From positions 62,001-126,000 of the forward strand of contig NZ_CABVPN010000009.1 in NCBI RefSeq assembly GCF_902499115.1: a DNA stretch of 64,000 nucleotides, given 5' to 3'. The notes beneath the pieces were generated by a model. That model was given only the letters and a program-made list of their open reading frames with translations, made no database searches and was not told the DNA's origin. Shown here one piece after another: positions 1 through 8,995 of this stretch. Position 1 is the stretch's first letter. Every line of letters begins with the position of its first letter. The DNA comes from Burkholderia diffusa (GTDB taxonomy: Bacteria; Pseudomonadota; Gammaproteobacteria; Burkholderiales; Burkholderiaceae). The position numbers and the translations under genes are program-made.

Positions 1-1
1 C

Positions 2-3000
2 GGCACGCTGCGCAAGGAGACGGGGCAGGGCACGGTCGACCTGTTCTCGCGGATGGCGGCAGGCGACATCAAGGCATGCTGGATCATCTGCACGAACCCG
101 GTCGCCACGGTACCGAACCGGCAGAACGTGATCGCCGGGCTGCAGGCCGCCGAGCTCGTGATCGCGCAGGATGCTTTCCTCGACACCGAAACCAACCGCT
201 ATGCGGACATCTTGCTGCCCGGCGCACTGTGGGCCGAGGGCGACGGCGTGATGATCAACTCCGAGCGCAACATGACGCTGATGCGCGCGGCGGTCGCGCC
301 GCCCGGCGACGCGCTGCCGGACTGGCGCATCGTCGCGGAAGTCGCGCGCGCGATGGGCTTCGGCGATGCGTTCGACTATGCGTCGGCGGCCGACGTGTTC
401 GACGAGATCGTGCGCTTCTCGAATCCGGCGACCGGCTACGACCTGCGCGGCGCGAGCCATGCGGCGCTGCGCGAGGGCCCGGTGCAATGGCCGGTCGCGC
501 CGGGCACCGCGCGCGAGCGGCACCCGATCCGCTACCTGAACGACGGCGTGAGCCAGACGCCGCGTCCGGCGGCCGACGGGCACGACGCGCCGCGCCTCGC
601 GTTCCCGACGCCATCGGGCAAGGCGCGCTTCTTCGCGCGGGCGCATGTCGATCCGGCCGAGCTGCCCGACGACACGTTCCCGATCGTGCTGAACACCGGG
701 CGGCTGCAGCATCAATGGCACACGATGACGAAGACGGGCAAGGTCGCGATGCTGAACAAGCTGAACCCGCGCCCGTTCGTCGAACTGCACCCGGACGATG
801 CGAGCGCGCTCGGCATTGCCGCGAAGGACAGCGTCGAGATTCGTTCGGCGCGCGGCCGCGCGGTGCTGCCGGCCGTCGTGACCGAGCGCGTGCGGCGCGG
901 CAACTGCTTCGCGCCGATGCACTGGAACGACGTGTACGGCGACGACCTGTGCATCAACGCGGTGACGAACGACGCGATCGATCCCGAATCGCAGCAACCC
1001 GAACTGAAATACTGCGCGGTCGCGTTGCGGCGCGTCGAGACCGATGCGTTCTCGGCCGCCGACGACGAGACGGCGCAACCCGACGCAGGCGCCGACGACG
1101 CGCGGCCCGCCCCGGCGCTGGTGCAGGCTACTGCTTCACAGGAATCCGACATGGCAGACATCGACACTTTCGCGGCCGCGCTCGGCGTGGCCGACCTTGC
1201 TCCGCCGCCATTGACGGACACCGAACGGCTGTACGTGGCCGGCCTTGTCAGCGGGCTGAAGGCGAGCGCCGGCCGGCGCGAGGGCAGCGTGCCCGTGCTG
1301 CCGGCCAGCGCGCCGCTTACGCCGCCGGTGCGGTTCTGGCTCGACGGGATGCTGGCGGGGCTGTTCAGCCGCTCGTTGCCGGCGAGCGTGCCGGGTGCGG
1401 CGGCGCCCGCGCTGCCGGCCGATGCCAGCGCGCCCGGCGGTGTGCGGATCGTGCGCACGCGGCCGAAGGTCGTGCTGCTGTGGGCATCGCAGACCGGCAA
1501 CATCGAATCGTTGACCGAGGATTACGCGACGCAGCTGATGAACGCGGGCTTCGAGATCCGCACCGCGTGCATGTCCGACTATCCGGTGGCGTCGCTCGCC
1601 GGTGCGCAATACGTGCTGCTGATGACGAGCACGTTCGGCGACGGCGACGCGCCCGACAACGGCAGCGAGTTCTGGGAAGCGCTGCAGGCCGGCAGCGCCG
1701 CGCGCCTCGACGGCGTGCACTTCGCGGTGCTCGCGTTCGGCGATCGCAACTACGACCAGTTCTGCGGCCATGGCCGCCGGCTCGACGCGCGGCTCGCGGA
1801 ACTCGGCGCGGCGCGTCTTTGCGCGCGCGTCGATTGCGACGTCGAGTTCCAGCGCGACGCCGACCAGTGGCTCGAACGCGTCGTCGCCCGGATCAAGGAA
1901 GCCGATGCCGCGCTGCATGCGGTGCCGTCCGCTGGATTGAGCCCGTCGGGGCTGCTGCCGACCAAGGCGCATCCGGCGCCGTCGAAGCTCGTCGCGAACC
2001 TGCGGCTCAACCGGCCGGGCGCGGCGAAGGACACGCGCTACGTGTCGCTGTCGACCGAAGGCGCGAACCTCGAATACGAAACCGGTGATGCGCTCGGCGT
2101 GTGGCCGACCAACTGCCCGGAGCTGGTCGACGAACTGCTGTCCGTCACCGCGCTGAAGGCTGACGCTCCCGTGTCCGTCGCGGGCGTCGGCGACGTGCGC
2201 CTCGGCGATGCGCTGGCGCGCCACTTCGACATCACGCGCCCGCATCCCGACACGCTCGCGTTCATCGCGTCGCGCAGCGCGAACGGCGCACTGAAGGCGC
2301 TGCTCGGCGACGATCGCAAGGCCGACCTGAAGCAATGGTTGTGGGGGCAACAGCTCGCGGACGTGCTGCACGAGTTCCCGGTCGATCTGTCGGGCACGGA
2401 GCTGGTCGGGATGCTCAAGCGCATGCAGCCGCGCCTCTACTCGATCGCGTCGAGCCCGAGCGCGCACCAGGGCGAAATCCACCTGACCGTGTCGGCCGTG
2501 CGCTATCACAACGGGCGGCGTGCGCGCAAAGGCGTTGCGTCGACGTTCCTCGCCGATCGCGCGGACGACGGCCGTGTGCCCGTGTTCGTGCAGAAGTCCG
2601 CACACTTCCGGCCGCCGGTGAACGGCGACGTGCCGATCGTGATGGTCGGCCCCGGCACCGGCGTCGCGCCGTTCCGCGGCTTCCTGCACGAGCGGCAAGC
2701 ACGTGGCGCACGCGGCCGAAACTGGCTGTTCTTCGGCGAGCAGCACGCGCAGACCGACTTCTACTACGGCGACGAGCTGGGCGCGATGCACGAAAGCGGC
2801 TTCCTGACGCGGCTCGACCTCGCGTTCTCGCGCGACCAGGCCGACAAGATCTACGTGCAGGACCGGATGCGCGAGCAGGGCGCCGAGCTGTTCGCGTGGC
2901 TGGAGGAAGGCGCGCACTTCTACGTGTGCGGCGATGCGGCGCGGATGGCGAAGGACGTCGATGCCGCGCTGAAGGCGGTGGTCGCCGAGCACGGCGGGAT

Positions 3001-3073
3001 GTCGGACGAAGCCGCGAACGACTACGTCGCGCGGCTTTCGAAGGCGCGCCGCTACATGCGCGACGTGTACTGA
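2..3073 (+). CDS. Fused assimilatory nitrate reductase / CysJ-like flavoprotein reductase (5' truncated by window edge)
   Basis: The reading frame is open from base 2, so the start and most of the molybdopterin catalytic domain lie upstream of the window. The visible 1,023 residues begin in the last part of a NasA/NarB-type molybdoenzyme and include the MGD-binding C-terminal domain (about residues 240-345, with NTGRLQHQWHTMT). A low-complexity Ala/Pro linker follows. Then come a flavodoxin-like FMN domain (WASQTGNIESLT, TSTFGDGDAPDN), a CysJ/CPR-type FAD domain (RLYSIASSP) and an NADPH-binding module (GPGTGVAPFRGF) ending in RRYMRDVY. The likely role is cytoplasmic reduction of nitrate to nitrite with electrons taken directly from NADPH through the fused reductase. 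The fusion occurs in other beta- and gammaproteobacteria, usually annotated as bifunctional nitrate reductase/sulfite reductase flavoprotein alpha subunit. I infer nitrate rather than sulfite as substrate. Confidence 0.9.
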   Translation, partial: GTLRKETGQGTVDLFSRMAAGDIKACWIICTNPVATVPNRQNVIAGLQAAELVIAQDAFLDTETNRYADILLPGALWAEGDGVMINSERNMTLMRAAVAPPGDALPDWRIVAEVARAMGFGDAFDYASAADVFDEIVRFSNPATGYDLRGASHAALREGPVQWPVAPGTARERHPIRYLNDGVSQTPRPAADGHDAPRLAFPTPSGKARFFARAHVDPAELPDDTFPIVLNTGRLQHQWHTMTKTGKVAMLNKLNPRPFVELHPDDASALGIAAKDSVEIRSARGRAVLPAVVTERVRRGNCFAPMHWNDVYGDDLCINAVTNDAIDPESQQPELKYCAVALRRVETDAFSAADDETAQPDAGADDARPAPALVQATASQESDMADIDTFAAALGVADLAPPPLTDTERLYVAGLVSGLKASAGRREGSVPVLPASAPLTPPVRFWLDGMLAGLFSRSLPASVPGAAAPALPADASAPGGVRIVRTRPKVVLLWASQTGNIESLTEDYATQLMNAGFEIRTACMSDYPVASLAGAQYVLLMTSTFGDGDAPDNGSEFWEALQAGSAARLDGVHFAVLAFGDRNYDQFCGHGRRLDARLAELGAARLCARVDCDVEFQRDADQWLERVVARIKEADAALHAVPSAGLSPSGLLPTKAHPAPSKLVANLRLNRPGAAKDTRYVSLSTEGANLEYETGDALGVWPTNCPELVDELLSVTALKADAPVSVAGVGDVRLGDALARHFDITRPHPDTLAFIASRSANGALKALLGDDRKADLKQWLWGQQLADVLHEFPVDLSGTELVGMLKRMQPRLYSIASSPSAHQGEIHLTVSAVRYHNGRRARKGVASTFLADRADDGRVPVFVQKSAHFRPPVNGDVPIVMVGPGTGVAPFRGFLHERQARGARGRNWLFFGEQHAQTDFYYGDELGAMHESGFLTRLDLAFSRDQADKIYVQDRMREQGAELFAWLEEGAHFYVCGDAARMAKDVDAALKAVVAEHGGMSDEAANDYVARLSKARRYMRDVY

Positions 3074-3098
3074 ACGCTGGCGACGCGGGCCGGGAGGG

Positions 3099-3557
3099 TT
3101 ACGGCTGTTCGTCCGGTTGCGGTCGCGGTTGGTCGAACCACTGCCGGCTCGAGCGCGACAGCAACAGCAAGGTCGCCAGCGTGAAAAGGCAGTAGACCGT
3201 GCTCAGGAAATCGGCCGGCCGGTGCGCGACGGTGAAGGCCATCAACGCGAGCGTGGCGATGACCAGCCCGATCATCGTGATGCGCGCCCAATTCTTCCGG
3301 CGCGCGATCTGCACGACGAGCAGCGCGAGGGCGACGGCGATCGCGACGAAGGTCGCCGCGAGCATCCGGACCATACCGGCGCGAAACGAGCCGCTCGGAA
3401 AGCGGTCGAGCAGCGCCGGAACGACCGCCGACTCGAAAACGGCGACCCGGTACGCGAAGATGCACCACGCGCCCGTCAGCAGCGTAACGGCCACCCGCAC
3501 GGTTTCCGGCGTATCGCCGCCGAAAATCGGCATATTCTTCAGCGAAGTCATTTTCAT
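3099..3557 (-). CDS. Small integral membrane protein, unknown function
   Basis: About 152 residues with four apparent hydrophobic segments (around TGAWCIFAYRVAVF, MLAATFVAIAVALALLVV, ITMIGLVIATLALMAFTV and VYCLFTLATLLLLS). The basic stretch QIARRKNW lies between segments 2 and 3, and the C-terminus is Pro/Gln-rich (QPRPQPDEQP). The chosen ATG has an AAGGA about 10 nt upstream; an ATG ten codons earlier and another two codons later are alternatives. It converges with the nitrate reductase gene, 25 bp away. No family was recognised. It is probably an inner-membrane protein of the conserved-hypothetical type. Confidence 0.65.
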   Translation of the reverse strand: MKMTSLKNMPIFGGDTPETVRVAVTLLTGAWCIFAYRVAVFESAVVPALLDRFPSGSFRAGMVRMLAATFVAIAVALALLVVQIARRKNWARITMIGLVIATLALMAFTVAHRPADFLSTVYCLFTLATLLLLSRSSRQWFDQPRPQPDEQP

Positions 3558-3721
3558 TTCGATGGGTTCCTTCGCGGCGGCGGGCATGCCGTTTGCGTTC
3601 CGCCGGCGGCGTTGCGGCCGCAGGCGGGAATCGATCGTCGCAGCGTAGCACAGGCGCAGGCGCCGGCCGGTTCGTTACGCGGCCGGTGCGCATCGTTCCT
3701 TCACGATCGACCGGAGCAAGC

Positions 3722-4165
3722 GTGAAGAAGGGATTTGTCAGCGCGGCGAACCGGGCCGCGACCGTTTGCATGGCGGGCATCCTGGCGGCCGCCGCGGCAT
3801 GGAGCCTGCCCGCTGCGGCACAGGGCTCGACGGCGCCCACGGGCACGGCCGCCGCGACGCCCGACAATGCGGTGCTGCTGACCGTGTTCCTCGAGCACGA
3901 CCAGTCGCGCCCGCTCGCCGAGCTGAATGCGCAACTCGCGAAGCAGGGGTTCTACAAGGCGTTTCCGCCGCCGGGCGTGGAGGTGGTGAGCTGGACCGTG
4001 ACGATGGGGATCGGGCAGATCGTCGTGCTGCGGCTGCCGGCGTCGCGGCTGCGGGAGGTCAATCGCGTGCTCGAGGATACGGCGTGGGGCGCGTACCGGA
4101 CGGAGTTTTATCCGACTTACGACTACAAGGCGATCGGGTTGGGGGAGCATAAGCGGGCGGAGTAA
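3722..4165 (+). CDS. Secreted/periplasmic hypothetical protein
   Basis: 147 residues starting at GTG (VKKGFVSAANR). This start is set by a GGAG five bases upstream; the open frame further upstream has no ribosome binding site. An N-terminal signal peptide (hydrophobic AGILAAAAAWSLPAAA, then AQG) implies export. The mature part has a compact alpha/beta look (NAVLLTVFLEHDQSRPLAELNAQL, VVSWTVTMGIGQIVVLRLP) and ends in a hydrophilic tail. No family was recognised. It is transcribed away from the membrane-protein gene at 3557, so the roughly 165 bp between them probably carries divergent promoters. Confidence 0.7.
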   Translation: MKKGFVSAANRAATVCMAGILAAAAAWSLPAAAQGSTAPTGTAAATPDNAVLLTVFLEHDQSRPLAELNAQLAKQGFYKAFPPPGVEVVSWTVTMGIGQIVVLRLPASRLREVNRVLEDTAWGAYRTEFYPTYDYKAIGLGEHKRAE

Positions 4166-4171
4166 TGAAGG

Positions 4172-4199
4172 GCCGTGTGTGCCCGGCGCGGGACACGGC
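4172..4199. terminator. Possible terminator hairpin after the secreted protein gene
   Basis: GCCGTGT (4172-4178) and ACACGGC (4193-4199) form a perfect 7-bp stem, with a smaller CCC/GGG stem possible inside the loop. It begins 7 nt after the stop codon at 4165. There is no U tract, so it could be a processing hairpin. Confidence 0.4.
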
Positions 4200-4591
4200 G
4201 GGCGGCCCGCCACACAGACCCGTCCCCATTTCCGGCGGGTCGCGCCGGTTCGTGAATTCGTCCTCGTCCGTGCAGCCCGGCCGGGAGAATTTTTCCCAAT
4301 TCCGCCCCCGGTCATTCATCCGATGAAAAAACCCCGCCGGTTCCCGGTATGATGCGCACCTTGCGTTTGTCGGACGCGATATTTTTGATGCGATTTTGAT
4401 GTGCGAGACGCCACAAATCCGCACAATCCGAACTTGAAAGAATCTGTAATATAAATTCCGTATACTCGTAAGTTCTGATCCAGGCGCCGCCCGCGATTTC
4501 CGTCGGCCGACCGCCCACGCAGAACAACCAGATACGTCGCCGCCTGGCCGTCTTGCGCCGCGACACGCTATGCACCACCACTGAACAACCT
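4200..4591. promoter_or_regulatory. Gene-free, AT-rich leader region upstream of mprF
   Basis: About 390 bp without a convincing gene. From about 4290 to 4470 the base composition drops well below the surrounding GC level, which in this genome marks promoters and leaders. AT-rich -10-like hexamers occur at 4450-4455 (TATAAA) and 4461-4466 (TATACT), but no well-spaced -35 was found. I read it as the mprF-acvB promoter region without assigning exact elements. Confidence 0.4.
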
Positions 4592-7186
4592 ATGTCTTCC
4601 CGCCACTCTGGTTCGCCCGGCCGCGCCGCGGCGGTGATCGCCCGTGCCCGGGCGTTGATCCGCAACGAGCGTGTGCTGTCGCCGCTGCTCGCGCTCGGCA
4701 TCGGCCTGCTGCTGATCGTGGTCTTCCAGCACTTGTCGGAATCCGTCGACTACCGGTCGGTGATCCGCCAGCTGCGTCACATGTCCGCCGGCGAGTGGGG
4801 CGCGTCGCTGGCCGCGACGGCGCTCAGCTATCTCGCGCTCGTCGCCCGCGACGCGGTCGGCCTGCGCTACGTCGCCGCGAAGGTGCCGCGCGCCGCGCTA
4901 TGGATCGGCGCGATCGCCGGCTCCGCGCTGGGCAACGCGACCGGCTTCGGCGCGCTGACGGGCGGCGCGGTCCGCGCGCGCGTGTACGGCGTGTCGGGCG
5001 TCACGCCCGCGCAGATCGGCCGGATGACGGTATTCACCAGCGGCACGCTGGCGCTCGCGATGGTGTGGATGACGGCGATCGGCATGGTCTGCGTGCCGGA
5101 GGCGCTTGCCGCGATGCTGCACGTCGCGCCCGGCGTGCTGACGTGGACCGGCGCGGCGCTGCTCGTGGTGCTGGCCGCGATGGTCATGATGTGCGGCAAC
5201 ACCGCGCGCCCGGTCGTCACGCGTTTCAAGTGGCTGTCGTTCGACGTGCCGGCGCGGCGCGATCTCGTCGCGCAGGTCGTCTATGCGGTGCTCGACGTCG
5301 TCGCGGCCGGCCTGACGCTTTGGGTGCTGCTGCCGGCCGCGCCGGTCGGTTTCCCGACCTTCATTACCGTTTACGCCGCGGCGTTGCTGCTCGGGATGAT
5401 CGGTCATACGCCGGGCGGGATCGGCGTGTTCGAAGCCGCGATGGTCTTCACGCTCGGTCGCGAAGTGCCGCCGCACGCGATGGTCGCCGCGCTGATCGCG
5501 TATCGCGCGATCTATTTCGGCGTGCCGCTCGTGCTGTCGGCCGGCCTGCTGGCCGGTTTCGAAGGCCGCGCGCTGCGGCGCCGGCTCGTGTCGCGGCAGG
5601 CCGCGCGCGTGTCGCAACTGGCGCCGCTGTTCCTGAGCCTCGTGACGTTCGCGGTCGGCGGGATGCTGGTGATCTCGAGTGCGACGCCCGCGTTCTGGCA
5701 CCGGATCGCGATCCTGCGCCACCTCGTGCCGCTGTGGGTGCTCGAAGGCTCGCAGGTAATCTGCAGCGTGCTGGGCGTCGCGCTGCTGTTCGTCGCGCGC
5801 GGGCTGCTGCGCCGCCTCGACGGCGCATGGTGGATGACGTTCGCGCTGACGCTCGCGAGCCTTGCGCTGTCGCTGGCGAAGGGCCTCGCGTTCGTCGAGG
5901 CCGGCGTGCTCGGCATTCTGCTGGTGCTGCTGCTCGTCAGCCGCCGCCGTTTCAACCGGCATTCGTCGCTGCTCGCCGAGCGCTTCACGGTGAGCTGGTT
6001 CGTGTCGGTGGCGATGGTGCTGATGCTGGCCGTGTGGGTGCTGTTCTTCGCGTTCCGCGACGTGCCGTACACACGCGAGCTGTGGTCGCATTTCTCGTTC
6101 GACGCGCGTGCGCCGCGTGCGCTGCGCGCGACGCTCGCGGCCGGCGTGTTCGTCGCGCTGTTCGCGCTGTGGCAATTGCTGCGCCCGGCGCCGGGCCGTT
6201 TCGTGAAGCCCGCGGAGCAGGATCTGTCGGATGCCGAACGGATCATCCGCGCGCAGGAGTGCAGCGACGCGGGCCTCGCGCTGATGGGCGACAAGTCGTT
6301 CCTGTTCTCGGAGTCCCGCCAGGCGTTCCTGATGTATGCGAAGAACGGCCGCACGTGGGCCGCGCTCCACGACCCGGTCGGGCCGCGCGAGGAATGGCCG
6401 GCGCTGATCAGCAAGTTCATTGCGCTCGCACACGCGCACAGCGGCCGTGCGGCGTTCTACCAGGTGCGCGCGAACGCGTTGCCGCTGTATCTCGACGCGG
6501 GCCTCACGCTGATGAAGCTCGGCGAGGAAGCGCACATCGCGCTCGACCGGTTCGACCTGAAAGGTTCGAACCGGTCGCACCTGCGCTATGCGCTGCGTCG
6601 CGGCGACAAGGACGCGCTGAGGGTCGAGGTGATCGCGCCGAGCGACGTGCCGGCCGCGCTGCCGGCGCTGCGCGACATCTCCGACGGCTGGCTCGACAGC
6701 CGCGACGCGCGCGAGAAGAGCTTCTCGGTGGCGGCGTTCCACGACGGCTATCTCGCGACGCAGTCGGTGATGCTCGTGCGCCAGGCCGACAAGCCGATCG
6801 CGTTCGTCACGTTCATGACGACCGACCTCAACACCGAGGCGACGGTCGGCGTGATGCGTCATCTGCCGGAAGCGTCGCCGTATGCGATGGAGTATCTGTT
6901 TACGCAGCTCGCGCTGCACCTGAAGGAAGCGGGGTTCCGCAAGCTGAGCCTGGGCATCGCGCCGTTCTCGGGGATGGGGGCGGCGAAGATGCCGTCGCCG
7001 TGGCACCGGTTCGGGCTGATGGTCTGGCGCTTCGGCGGCCGCTTCTACAACTTCCGTGGCTTGCGTGCATTCAAGAGCAAGTTCGAGCCGCACTGGGAGC
7101 CGCGCTATCTCGCGGCCTCGGGCTCGGTCGGCGTGTTCGTCACGCTCGCGGATCTGTCCCTGCTGGCTGGAGGTCGGCGTTCATGA
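4592..7186 (+). CDS. mprF: Bifunctional lysylphosphatidylglycerol flippase/synthetase MprF
   Basis: 864 residues from the ATG in MSSRHSGSPGR; an ATG 13 codons upstream is possible but lacks a clear ribosome site. The N-terminal two thirds hold about 12-14 membrane segments of the MprF flippase domain (for example IGAIAGSALGNATGFGALTG and GHTPGGIGVFEA). The C-terminal cytosolic part is the GNAT-like aminoacyl-PG synthase domain (ALMGDKSFLFSESRQAFLMY, YQVRANALPLYLDAGL, KLSLGIAPFSGM). The enzyme transfers lysine from Lys-tRNA to phosphatidylglycerol and flips the product, lowering envelope negative charge and raising resistance to cationic peptides. The stop overlaps the start of acvB (ATGA), so the two are co-translated. 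Confidence 0.93.
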   Translation: MSSRHSGSPGRAAAVIARARALIRNERVLSPLLALGIGLLLIVVFQHLSESVDYRSVIRQLRHMSAGEWGASLAATALSYLALVARDAVGLRYVAAKVPRAALWIGAIAGSALGNATGFGALTGGAVRARVYGVSGVTPAQIGRMTVFTSGTLALAMVWMTAIGMVCVPEALAAMLHVAPGVLTWTGAALLVVLAAMVMMCGNTARPVVTRFKWLSFDVPARRDLVAQVVYAVLDVVAAGLTLWVLLPAAPVGFPTFITVYAAALLLGMIGHTPGGIGVFEAAMVFTLGREVPPHAMVAALIAYRAIYFGVPLVLSAGLLAGFEGRALRRRLVSRQAARVSQLAPLFLSLVTFAVGGMLVISSATPAFWHRIAILRHLVPLWVLEGSQVICSVLGVALLFVARGLLRRLDGAWWMTFALTLASLALSLAKGLAFVEAGVLGILLVLLLVSRRRFNRHSSLLAERFTVSWFVSVAMVLMLAVWVLFFAFRDVPYTRELWSHFSFDARAPRALRATLAAGVFVALFALWQLLRPAPGRFVKPAEQDLSDAERIIRAQECSDAGLALMGDKSFLFSESRQAFLMYAKNGRTWAALHDPVGPREEWPALISKFIALAHAHSGRAAFYQVRANALPLYLDAGLTLMKLGEEAHIALDRFDLKGSNRSHLRYALRRGDKDALRVEVIAPSDVPAALPALRDISDGWLDSRDAREKSFSVAAFHDGYLATQSVMLVRQADKPIAFVTFMTTDLNTEATVGVMRHLPEASPYAMEYLFTQLALHLKEAGFRKLSLGIAPFSGMGAAKMPSPWHRFGLMVWRFGGRFYNFRGLRAFKSKFEPHWEPRYLAASGSVGVFVTLADLSLLAGGRRS

Positions 7187-8463
7187 TGTTCAAGAAGGGT
7201 ATCGCGCAGGCGGCAGTCGCCTGCGCGGGAATGATGCTGGCCGGCGCCGCGCTCGCGGCGCAGCCGGCTGCGGCGAAACCGGAAACCGTGTCGGGCGGCC
7301 GTTACGGCCCCGTGACCGTGACGAAGCCGAGCGGCCCGCTGCGCGGCTTCGTCGTGCTGTTCTCGCGTGAGCGCGGCTGGGGCGCCGCCGATCAGCAGGC
7401 AGCCGACGCACTCGCGAAAGCGGGGGCGATGACGGTCGGCGTGGATTCGGAGCGCTACGCGGCGAACCTCGCCGCGAAGCAGGAAACCTGTCACCACCTC
7501 GACGGCGACGCCGAGGCGGTCAGCCACCAGCTCGAACGCCTCGCGCAATCGGCGCGTTACTACACGCCGATCGTCGCGGGCGTGGGCCAGGGCGGCGCGA
7601 TCGCGAAGCAGATCCTGTCGATGGCGCCGGAGAACACCATCGCGGGCGTTGTGTCGGTCGCGCCGGCGGCGAAGCTCGATGCGCGCTTCAAGCCGTGCCC
7701 GCCCGATCCGACGATCGTGCGCCGCGCGATGCCGGGCTTCGTCGAAACGGCCGCGGCCGGCGACACCACAAAGCTCGTGTCGCTCGTGACGTCGCACCTG
7801 CACGACACCAGCAGCAGCGACGAGCTCGACGTGTCGGACCTGCCGCTCGTCGAGCTGCCGTCCAAGGGCGGCAGCGACCGCCTCGCGATCGTGATCTCCG
7901 GCGACGGCGGCTGGCGCGATCTCGACAAGACGATCGCCGAGGCGCTGCAGCGCGATGGCGTGTCCGTGGTCGGCATCGACAGCCTGCGCTACTTCTGGAG
8001 CGAGAAGCCGCCCGCACAGGTGAGCCGCGACCTGGCGCGCGTGATGCGTACGTACATGGCGCGCTGGCATGCGAACCGTGTGGCGCTGGTTGGCTACTCG
8101 TTCGGCGCGGACGTGATGCCGTTCGCGTACAACCGGCTGCCGGGCGACCTGCGCGACAAGGTCGCGGTGATGTCGCTGCTCGGCTTCGCGCCGGCGGCGG
8201 ATTTCCAGATCCGCGTGACGGGCTGGCTCGGCATGCCGGCGAGCGACAAGGCGATGAAGGTCGCGCCGGAAATCGCGAAGGTGCCGCCACAGCTCGTGCA
8301 GTGCTTCTACGGCGCGGAAGAGAAGGACACGATGTGTCCGGCGCTCGCGAATACCGGCGCCGACGTGATCAGGACGGGGGGCGACCACCACTTCGGCCAC
8401 GACTACATCGCGCTCGAGAGGAAGATCCTTGGCGCGTTCGGCAAGCCGGCGGCGGCGCGCTGA
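7183..8463 (+). CDS. acvB: AcvB/VirJ-family periplasmic serine hydrolase, probable lysyl-PG hydrolase
   Basis: 426 residues starting at the ATG that overlaps the mprF stop. A signal peptide (MMFKKGIAQAAVACAGMMLAGAALAA) precedes a duplicated alpha/beta-hydrolase-like architecture. The first half has GVGQGGAIAK in the nucleophile region. The second half has the canonical nucleophile elbow GYSFGADV and a late histidine cluster (GGDHHFGHDY) that can supply the catalytic His. In Agrobacterium and Rhizobium the lpiA-acvB pair makes and then hydrolyses lysyl-PG, with AcvB cleaving it in the periplasm. The overlap with mprF supports the same homeostatic pair here. Activity is inferred from the family. 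Confidence 0.88.
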   Translation: MMFKKGIAQAAVACAGMMLAGAALAAQPAAAKPETVSGGRYGPVTVTKPSGPLRGFVVLFSRERGWGAADQQAADALAKAGAMTVGVDSERYAANLAAKQETCHHLDGDAEAVSHQLERLAQSARYYTPIVAGVGQGGAIAKQILSMAPENTIAGVVSVAPAAKLDARFKPCPPDPTIVRRAMPGFVETAAAGDTTKLVSLVTSHLHDTSSSDELDVSDLPLVELPSKGGSDRLAIVISGDGGWRDLDKTIAEALQRDGVSVVGIDSLRYFWSEKPPAQVSRDLARVMRTYMARWHANRVALVGYSFGADVMPFAYNRLPGDLRDKVAVMSLLGFAPAADFQIRVTGWLGMPASDKAMKVAPEIAKVPPQLVQCFYGAEEKDTMCPALANTGADVIRTGGDHHFGHDYIALERKILGAFGKPAAAR

Positions 8464-8512
8464 ACGCCGGCGCCCGCTTCGCGGCGGGCGCGGCGCTTGC
8501 GGTTCATCGGAT

Positions 8513-8538
8513 GGGCGGCCTGCGGGCCGCCCGTTTTC
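8513..8538 (+). terminator. Rho-independent terminator of mprF-acvB
   Basis: GGGCGGCC (8513-8520), loop TGCG, GGCCGCCC (8525-8532), then GTTTTC. It lies 50 nt after the acvB stop and touches the 3' end of the convergent DUF934 gene. A second GC hairpin (GCGCCCGC/GCGGGCGC) lies just upstream of it. Confidence 0.75.
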
Positions 8539-8995
8539 ATTGCTCCGTCTGCGTCGCCGCGTCCTGCCGCGGCACTGCCGTTCTCGCATCGCGCTGATAG
8601 AAGCCCGGGAACCGATCGAGCTGCCGGCGCGCGGCGGCCAGATCGGCATCGACGCCGAGCACCGCGCTCGAAAACCCGGTGCGCTCCATCAGCAGCAACT
8701 GGTCGATCAGCACGTCGCCCGTCGCGCGCAAGTCGCCGGCGAAGCCGAAGCGTTTGCGCAGCAGATAGGCCTGGCTGTACGCGCGGCCGTCGGTGAAGGA
8801 CGGGAAATGCAGGTCGATGCGCGCGGCCTGCATGATTCGTTCAGCGAGCGGCGGCAGTTCCTCGTCGTTGCCGATCGTCAGGGTCGTGCGCGTCGCCGTG
8901 TCGGGCGCGTTCGTATCGTCGGCGTGTTCGGCCGGCGTCAGCAGCCGGATGCGTGCGTTCGCGCTCGCGTTCACTGTTTCGTCGATCGGGTTCAT
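8537..8995 (-). CDS. DUF934 protein, partner of the sulfite/nitrite reductase
   Basis: 152 residues. The core LADRI-like segment (LPPLAERIMQAARIDLHFPSFTDGR split by short loops), followed by the Tyr/Arg-rich stretch AYSQAYLLRKRFGF and GDVLIDQLLLMERTGFSS, is typical of DUF934. This family is almost always encoded next to CysI/nitrite-sulfite reductases in proteobacteria, and its biochemical role is unknown. The start codon overlaps the stop of the reductase gene by 4 nt (ATGA). The Ala/Asp/Thr-rich N-terminus (residues 8-40) looks disordered. Confidence 0.88.
   Translation of the reverse strand: MNPIDETVNASANARIRLLTPAEHADDTNAPDTATRTTLTIGNDEELPPLAERIMQAARIDLHFPSFTDGRAYSQAYLLRKRFGFAGDLRATGDVLIDQLLLMERTGFSSAVLGVDADLAAARRQLDRFPGFYQRDARTAVPRQDAATQTEQ

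Noticed and set aside
1136..2992. 618-codon minus-strand frame opposite the nitrate reductase fusion
   Set aside because: Arg/His-rich antisense shadow of a well-supported gene with clear domains; no domain or ribosome site of its own.
4434..4466. TTGAAA and TATACT as a sigma-70 promoter for mprF
   Set aside because: Spacing of 21 bp is too long for a standard promoter; only the AT-rich leader is reported.
4898..7093. 731-codon minus-strand frame opposite mprF
   Set aside because: Composition dominated by Arg, Gln, His and Glu, typical of reverse-strand reading of GC-rich genes; no domain.
4795..7182. Long upstream extension of the acvB reading frame
   Set aside because: Overlaps mprF completely and is Arg/Ala-rich nonsense; the signal peptide marks 7183 as the real start.
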